Shown one piece after another: positions 58,991 through 64,000 of a stretch of 64,000 bases of DNA. Positions within the stretch are counted from its first letter, which is position 1, and the number at the start of each line of letters is the position of its first letter. Source of the DNA: Sulfuracidifex tepidarius (GTDB taxonomy: Archaea > Thermoproteota > Thermoprotei_A > Sulfolobales > Sulfolobaceae). Position numbers and translations under genes: made by a program. The stretch spans positions 1,378,875 through 1,442,874 of the forward strand of contig NZ_AP018929.1 of assembly GCF_008326425.1 (NCBI RefSeq), written 5' to 3'. The notes beneath the pieces were generated by a model that searched no databases, had not been told where the DNA came from, and saw only the letters and a list, made by a program, of their open reading frames with translations.

Positions 58991-60073
58991 GTCATTGACT
59001 TTCCTGAACATAAAGAAAAACGCTATGCCTGAGATTGAATATAAAGACGCTGTTATCAAGAAGGGTAAAGTCAAATTACCTAGTCCGAAGAACATACCTC
59101 CTATTTCCGGACCCAGAGCTCTGGGAATGGCGTGAAACAGATTCACGAAACCGTTCCCCCTGCTTCTTTCCTCCCTTGGTATGAGGCTCAAGATGAATGC
59201 TTCCCTTATAGGTGAAGTCATGTTCATGAGAGCGTTTCTTACCACGTAAACTAAGGAAGCGTCCAGAAAAGACGAAGTGAATGGAAGATAAACCAGTAAA
59301 AGAATTGAAGCTATTTCTGTAGCGAAAATCGTGTTAACTGTACCGAACCTCTTCGAGAGAATAGGAGATATCATGCTAGAGAAGGCCAAAGTAAGCTCCG
59401 AAATCACATATATCGGAGCCAATTCTTCCCTTCCTATTCCGAACTTCAAGTAGAACCATAAGGACATCAATGGAATCACCATTCCAGCTCCTAGACCAAT
59501 CAGGGAATCCGTGGAGAACTTAAAGATGGTCTTTCCAGACTTGAGCCCAAATGTGAATTTACGTTGCGGTGAAGAAGTCTCTCCTACCGCTATCACCAAA
59601 GCGATGGATATTATGTAGATGATCAACTCTACAGAGAAAACGTAAGGAGGATCTAGAAACCCTACTATGGCAGATCCTAAAACAGAAAAAAGGATTGAGC
59701 CAGAATTGACCCTGCTCAGATCCCTTTCCATATCGTCGCTGAGATCCGATATCATAGCCATCTTTATGGTTCCTCCTCCAAATCCTCCCAAGGTTATATA
59801 GCCAAAAGGAATCCCAACGATCAAAAGGATTATACCAACTATTGACAATAGAGACTGGATTGTTAACGCTCTAATTTTGCCGTAAGCGTCTGCATATGCT
59901 GAAAGAACCAAGGATACAGTAGCTGAAACTAATATGGCTAAAGCAAGAAGCGTTCCTATCTCGAAAGGAGACAGCCCTAATCCCTTGAGGTAAAGAGGAA
60001 TCATTAGGGAATTGGCTCCCCATGTTATTCCAGTCACCATAGAAGAAACAATAAGTAGCGATAGCTTCCTCAT
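58973..60073 (-). CDS. Major facilitator superfamily transporter
   Basis: A 366-residue protein with about 12 hydrophobic segments, GLSPFEIGTLLALAILVSATVSLVLSAYADAYGKIRAL giving the loop 2-3 motif. It is similar to the MFS protein at 49913-51094. The substrate is unknown. It converges on the dpo2 operon. Confidence 0.83.
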   Translation of the reverse strand: MRKLSLLIVSSMVTGITWGANSLMIPLYLKGLGLSPFEIGTLLALAILVSATVSLVLSAYADAYGKIRALTIQSLLSIVGIILLIVGIPFGYITLGGFGGGTIKMAMISDLSDDMERDLSRVNSGSILFSVLGSAIVGFLDPPYVFSVELIIYIISIALVIAVGETSSPQRKFTFGLKSGKTIFKFSTDSLIGLGAGMVIPLMSLWFYLKFGIGREELAPIYVISELTLAFSSMISPILSKRFGTVNTIFATEIASILLLVYLPFTSSFLDASLVYVVRNALMNMTSPIREAFILSLIPREERSRGNGFVNLFHAIPRALGPEIGGMFFGLGNLTLPFLITASLYSISGIAFFFMFRKVNDSKPLS

Positions 60074-60239
60074 TATAACTACTTGTGGTATAATTTCAGC
60101 TTATAGAGCTATCTTTTTATACGTCGCTTTAGGGGACACTCTTTGCTTATTAAAAATTCTAAATTGGATTTAAAATGAACTAGAGGATATAAACACTCCA
60201 GCACTAAAAATAGTTTTTAAAAAAATAAGTTATTTTCCT

Positions 60240-60581
60240 TCACTTATGTGCTACTTCGTGTAGAACCTTAAACGCTTCGTTGAAGTCTGCATTGCTTAAC
60301 TGTACGAAGACCCCGTAGTTCCCTTCTACACATACCGCATATTCGCCAGCTGCGACTGCCCATCCTACAAGAGGAGACCATTTCATTCCAGTCATCTTTG
60401 AGAATCCCTCTGATTGCATCTTAGCCATCATTGTGTTAGCTGCGCACATCATTGCTGCCATCTTTGCAGCGTCCTCTGGCATCTGTCCTTTATAGGCCAC
60501 CAACTCCCCATTTTCCTTGAACTCTCCTGCTGCAACTGCACCTTTTATTTTCATTAAAGTTTCGAGCTTTTCGTGTGTCAT
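60240..60581 (-). CDS. DUF2173 protein
   Basis: A 113-residue protein that looks like the DUF2173 family (roadblock-like fold): MTHEKLETLMKIKGAVAAGEFKENGELVAYKG, then CAANTMMAKMQSEGFSKMTGMKWSPLVGWAVAAGEYAVCVEGNYGVFV. The family occurs in sulfur-oxidising acidophiles, often near sulfur-oxidation genes; no such genes are adjacent here. Function is unknown. Confidence 0.75.
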   Translation of the reverse strand: MTHEKLETLMKIKGAVAAGEFKENGELVAYKGQMPEDAAKMAAMMCAANTMMAKMQSEGFSKMTGMKWSPLVGWAVAAGEYAVCVEGNYGVFVQLSNADFNEAFKVLHEVAHK

Positions 60582-60688
60582 AAAGACTACCTACTTTATA
60601 TCTTTTATTCCATATATATAAGATTTTTGAGTAAACAATGATAAAATGAAAATAAATAATTATTAACATATTCTAGTTACGAATAATC

Positions 60689-60769
60689 TATAATGATAGA
60701 TTTTCACCAATGTCATGCCGAGAGAACGTAAAAATATTTGAAAAAACATAAATAGACATATAATGATAG
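60689..60769. repeat. Two TATAATGATAG copies upstream of the S53 protease
   Basis: TATAATGATAG at 60689-60699 and 60759-60769, exactly 70 bases apart, in an AT-rich 286-base gap. They may be regulator sites for the protease gene, about 100 and 180 bases before its start. The rest of the gap shows only TATA-like runs. Confidence 0.3.
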
Positions 60770-60867
60770 GTAATTTCCAGATACTGATATAATATAATCT
60801 ACAAGTCAAAAGAAAGAGGTTTTATATTTAAATAATTTTTATATATTAGTTCTGTCGCTTACTTTAC

Positions 60868-63800
60868 ATGGGAAAAAGAAGCTTCTTAGGTATAATATTA
60901 ATGCTAGTCATGATAGTCCCAGTTTTAGCCTCTTATGAAACTACGTTAGGATATAGCCAACAAATTCCCAATACCTCCTTACCTAGCTATAACATCCCAG
61001 AGGTGAAGGGTTTCGTTTATGAAGGAACGTTAAACCCTCATACATCGGTTGTAGTTACTTTTCAAATACCGCTGAGAAACCTAAACCTACTCTATTACTA
61101 TGCAGAACAGACATCTGATCCAGGCTCTACACTATACCATCACTTCCTTGCCAAAGAACAAGTCAGGGAATTATTCTATCCAGTTCATAGCTACGAAAAA
61201 CTTCTATCATGGGTAAAAGAAGAAGGGTTAAAGGTGATATCGAGTTCTACGGATTCAGTTATAGTAGTAGAAGGGCAGGCTTATCAGTTTCAGAAGATTG
61301 GTCTTAACTTCTTAGTTTTCAGTAATGGCACTGAGAGTTACTACGCAGCTTCCGGGAACCTAAATGAACCAGTTAGAGCTTTCGTATATTCTAGCAATCT
61401 ATCCAACATTTTCTTCCAACATCCGTCCACACTTTTCACACACATGAACGCTAAAAAGGAGAACGTGAATTCTACCGCTCCGATAGAGGGGTATCCCATA
61501 AAGTCCTTATGGGAGGCGTACAACATAACACCCCTATTCTCCAATGGAATAAAAGGATCTTCTAACTTCAGCATAGGCATACTGGACTTTTACGGTGACC
61601 CTTACATAAAACAGCAATTAGCGTTCTATGACCATGCTTACAACATATCAAGTCCTCCTTACTTCAGCATAGTACCAATAGGACCATATGATCCGAACTT
61701 AGGGATATCTCAAGGTTGGGCTGGGGAAATAAGCCTAGACGTCGAGTCAGCCCACACAATGGCACCAGGAGCTGGAATAACTCTTTACATTGCTAATGGA
61801 AATCTGCCTCTTTATAGCATCATATCCTGCATAGATCAACAAGACAATGTCACAGATCTCTCAGAGAGCTTCAGCATACCAGAAGAAGACTTCTCCACCT
61901 TTAACGGACCGGAGTTCTACAGTTGTGTGGTTCTCACAGACGAATATTACGCAATGGGAACAGCAGAAGGAATAACATTCCTTGCATCTTCAGGCGACGC
62001 TGGAGGAAGCGGATATAGCGCTGGACCTCTTGGAACTGTAGGATATCCTTCAACATCTCCTTGGGTCCTCAGTATGGGAGGGACTACAACTTACATAGAT
62101 TTCGGGAAAGGGATAGTAACCACATCATGGTCTAACTACGGCTTCATTCCCGACGGAATTAACTACGGCGGCAGCACTGGAGGCGTTAGCATAATTGAGC
62201 CAAAACCTTGGTACCAAAACGTTAGTACACCTTCCTCATATCCTCAGGGAAGAGAGATCCCGGATCTTTCAGCCAACGCTAACGCGTACCCAGGTGTATA
62301 CATAATTTGCCCAGGCAACATCACCGAAATCAGTGGAGGTACAAGCGAAGCTTCCCCTCTCATGGCTGGGATGATAGCGTTACTGTCCCAATATGTAGGA
62401 GGAAAGTTAGGAGATTTGAATCCTGTAATATACAAGCTAGCTGAAAACTCCTCAATATACCAAAAAGCATTCGTGCCAATCACATTCGGATATAATATAC
62501 CATGGATTGCCAAGTACGGATATAATCTAGTGAATGGCTGGGGTTCCGTAAACTTAGGCTATCTATCACAGTACTTAAAACAAGAACACGCATTGCCTTC
62601 TCTTTCCGTGTCAATAAGTGTACTTAATGGAACTCCTAACGTTACTCTACCTAGCGAGGTTTTCCTTGGAGAAAAGTTAGAGGTCACCGCAAACGTCACA
62701 TATAACGGCACTCCAGTCATTGGAAACGTCACGCTCCTTGTAAAGGACGTTATGGGGACAGTAGAGGCACTCAAAATGCAAAGGGAAAACGATATGTACG
62801 TGACTTCCTTTAAATTACCTTCAAACGACAGCGGAATAACATCGTTGACAGTCGTAGCGAAAGGAGAAGTTAATGGATCTAACTTAACTGGAGTAGGAAT
62901 GGTAGAAACTTTCGCTGGTTACTATATCTGCTTCCAGAGTCCTCAGCCTATGACGCCTTACTACACCGAAGACAATGTAACCGTCGTAGCTAACGTTGAG
63001 GGGATTTACGGACAACCTTTCAATGAATCTCAAGTAGAAGTAAACGTGTTCTATTACAACTTCACGTCAAACGAATATGAGCTAGAAGGAAGCCTCAATC
63101 TCACATTCGATAACTCTACCGGTGAATGGGTTGGTTATCTAGCGGGTAATTACAGTCCAGGAGTGATCCTCCTTATGGGCGAAAACGCTTATGGGTTCGT
63201 TTCATTCTACAATGGATTTGACCTTCAATCTATTTTCGTTTTACCTCAGGTAGTCTCAGAGCCAGGAAGCGTTTCTGGTGGACAATATATCATGGTATTT
63301 GGTACTATAACCCCGCCCTCGAATCTACCCAATTCAGTCTATTCAGATTCAGTATCTGGAACTACAATCAATGTTACTTTACTAAGTCCTAACAATACAG
63401 AAATAAGTGAGTCTTCACTGTACTATAATTCATCTACACAGGAATACGAGGGAGATCTATACGTACCCCCTACTGTACACCAAGGACTCTATGACGTGAT
63501 ATTCAACGCTCAATACCAATCATATTCTCTAGATCAGAACATTACAGGCTACTTCTACGGTCAGGTCTACGTGACCCCTCAAGGTTCCATTCCTAGGATA
63601 AACGTTTCAGAATATTCGCTACAGGGAAGCATCATGAAGATTTATGCAAACATAAGCTACCCTAACGGTACGCCAGTGGAATATGGAATGTACTCTGCGA
63701 CCATCTTCCCCTACAAGCTATCAGCTGAATATCCGGAGATAAGCAATGTGCTAGAGATACCCTTGTTCTTTAACTACTCCACTGGGTTATGGGAAGGAAA

Positions 63801-64000
63801 TGTGACACTGCCTTCCATATATAATGACGGAAATCTCACTTACCTAGGTTCTGGGATCTCTCAAGGACCTTTCTACATCCTAATCACTGGAGAAAGCTAC
63901 AACGGGGTACCCACCGGAGTAGAACTAAAGTATGCTAAGTCATTCACTATAGAGCCTTACAGCCTTGTCGAGAACCAAAACGTCACACTTCCGTTACCAT
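60868..64000 (+). CDS. Secreted S53 (sedolisin/kumamolisin) protease, truncated by window end
   Basis: At least 1044 residues, open to the right edge. Residues 1-22 are a signal peptide. An S53 propeptide follows (LYHHFLAKEQVRELFYP). The catalytic domain has E287, D291, D377 (SSGDAGG) and S493 (GGTSEASPLMAG); spacing E-D is 4 and D-D is 86, as in sedolisin (80/84/170/287). After about residue 580 the protein is a long Asn/Ser/Thr-rich beta region with many N-x-S/T sites. It is probably an acid-stable surface protease. TTTTATATATTA at 60836-60847 is centred about 26 bases before the ATG. Confidence 0.87.
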   Translation, partial: MGKRSFLGIILMLVMIVPVLASYETTLGYSQQIPNTSLPSYNIPEVKGFVYEGTLNPHTSVVVTFQIPLRNLNLLYYYAEQTSDPGSTLYHHFLAKEQVRELFYPVHSYEKLLSWVKEEGLKVISSSTDSVIVVEGQAYQFQKIGLNFLVFSNGTESYYAASGNLNEPVRAFVYSSNLSNIFFQHPSTLFTHMNAKKENVNSTAPIEGYPIKSLWEAYNITPLFSNGIKGSSNFSIGILDFYGDPYIKQQLAFYDHAYNISSPPYFSIVPIGPYDPNLGISQGWAGEISLDVESAHTMAPGAGITLYIANGNLPLYSIISCIDQQDNVTDLSESFSIPEEDFSTFNGPEFYSCVVLTDEYYAMGTAEGITFLASSGDAGGSGYSAGPLGTVGYPSTSPWVLSMGGTTTYIDFGKGIVTTSWSNYGFIPDGINYGGSTGGVSIIEPKPWYQNVSTPSSYPQGREIPDLSANANAYPGVYIICPGNITEISGGTSEASPLMAGMIALLSQYVGGKLGDLNPVIYKLAENSSIYQKAFVPITFGYNIPWIAKYGYNLVNGWGSVNLGYLSQYLKQEHALPSLSVSISVLNGTPNVTLPSEVFLGEKLEVTANVTYNGTPVIGNVTLLVKDVMGTVEALKMQRENDMYVTSFKLPSNDSGITSLTVVAKGEVNGSNLTGVGMVETFAGYYICFQSPQPMTPYYTEDNVTVVANVEGIYGQPFNESQVEVNVFYYNFTSNEYELEGSLNLTFDNSTGEWVGYLAGNYSPGVILLMGENAYGFVSFYNGFDLQSIFVLPQVVSEPGSVSGGQYIMVFGTITPPSNLPNSVYSDSVSGTTINVTLLSPNNTEISESSLYYNSSTQEYEGDLYVPPTVHQGLYDVIFNAQYQSYSLDQNITGYFYGQVYVTPQGSIPRINVSEYSLQGSIMKIYANISYPNGTPVEYGMYSATIFPYKLSAEYPEISNVLEIPLFFNYSTGLWEGNVTLPSIYNDGNLTYLGSGISQGPFYILITGESYNGVPTGVELKYAKSFTIEPYSLVENQNVTLPLP

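Overview
The window comes from a thermoacidophilic crenarchaeon of the order Sulfolobales (Metallosphaera/Sulfolobus/Acidianus type). The evidence is a Sulfolobales-type TFB, the archaeal RNA polymerase subunits P and L, TFS, a Csl4 exosome subunit, KEOPS Pcc1, tricorn protease, XPD, a catalytically altered PolB2 (Dpo2), a complex I operon without NADH-module genes, and archaeal GHMP-type shikimate kinase. Many first genes look leaderless, with a TATA box about 26 bases before the start codon. Downstream genes overlap by 4 to 30 bases or carry GGTG-type ribosome sites. I saw no insertion sequence, CRISPR array or integrated element; this is mostly core chromosome.

Left part (1-14.8 kb): the 5' end of thi4, ubiX, a reverse-strand operon glyS to endA, agmatinase, rpoP, SUI1, tfb, two tRNAs, and a long reverse-strand information-processing operon (flippase-like membrane protein, Cdc45/RecJ-like protein, pcc1, rpl10e, dph2, csl4, rpoL, tfs) that may run into tRNA-Arg. 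A ThiF/UbaA-type E1 enzyme lies divergent from the next block.

14.8-24.2 kb is a compact ten-gene aromatic operon: split transketolase (supplies erythrose 4-phosphate), chorismate mutase-prephenate dehydrogenase, then aroG, aroB, aroE, aroC, aroK, aroA and aroD. Together they run from sugar phosphate to chorismate and on towards tyrosine. 24.3-27 kb has a membrane-anchored duplicated surface protein and a small SWIM zinc-finger protein whose start codon sits inside a perfect inverted repeat.

27-36.5 kb (reverse strand) is a complex I operon nuoA-C-D-H-I-J-K-(M+L fused)-N, overlapping ino1 at its end. nuoB and the NADH-module genes are absent. NuoI carries a long Gln/Asn/Gly/Pro-rich N-terminal extension. 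36.5-46.6 kb holds thyX, DUF2175, a YyaL-like protein, DUF364, a sugar nucleotidyltransferase, superoxide dismutase, an unrecognised 640-residue-class membrane protein, a TusA-like protein, and a thioredoxin-fold/XPD/small-protein cluster.

46.7-64 kb: thiC overlapping a Rieske ferredoxin, a HAD phosphatase, an AbrB-like orphan, an OsmC-like protein, two related MFS transporters, a Rieske oxygenase, tricorn, the Dpo2 operon, DUF2173, and a truncated S53 (sedolisin) secreted protease running off the right end. The best regulatory find is a 26-bp element, 24/26 identical, just before both thi4 and thiC, 46 kb apart: a probable thiamine operator.
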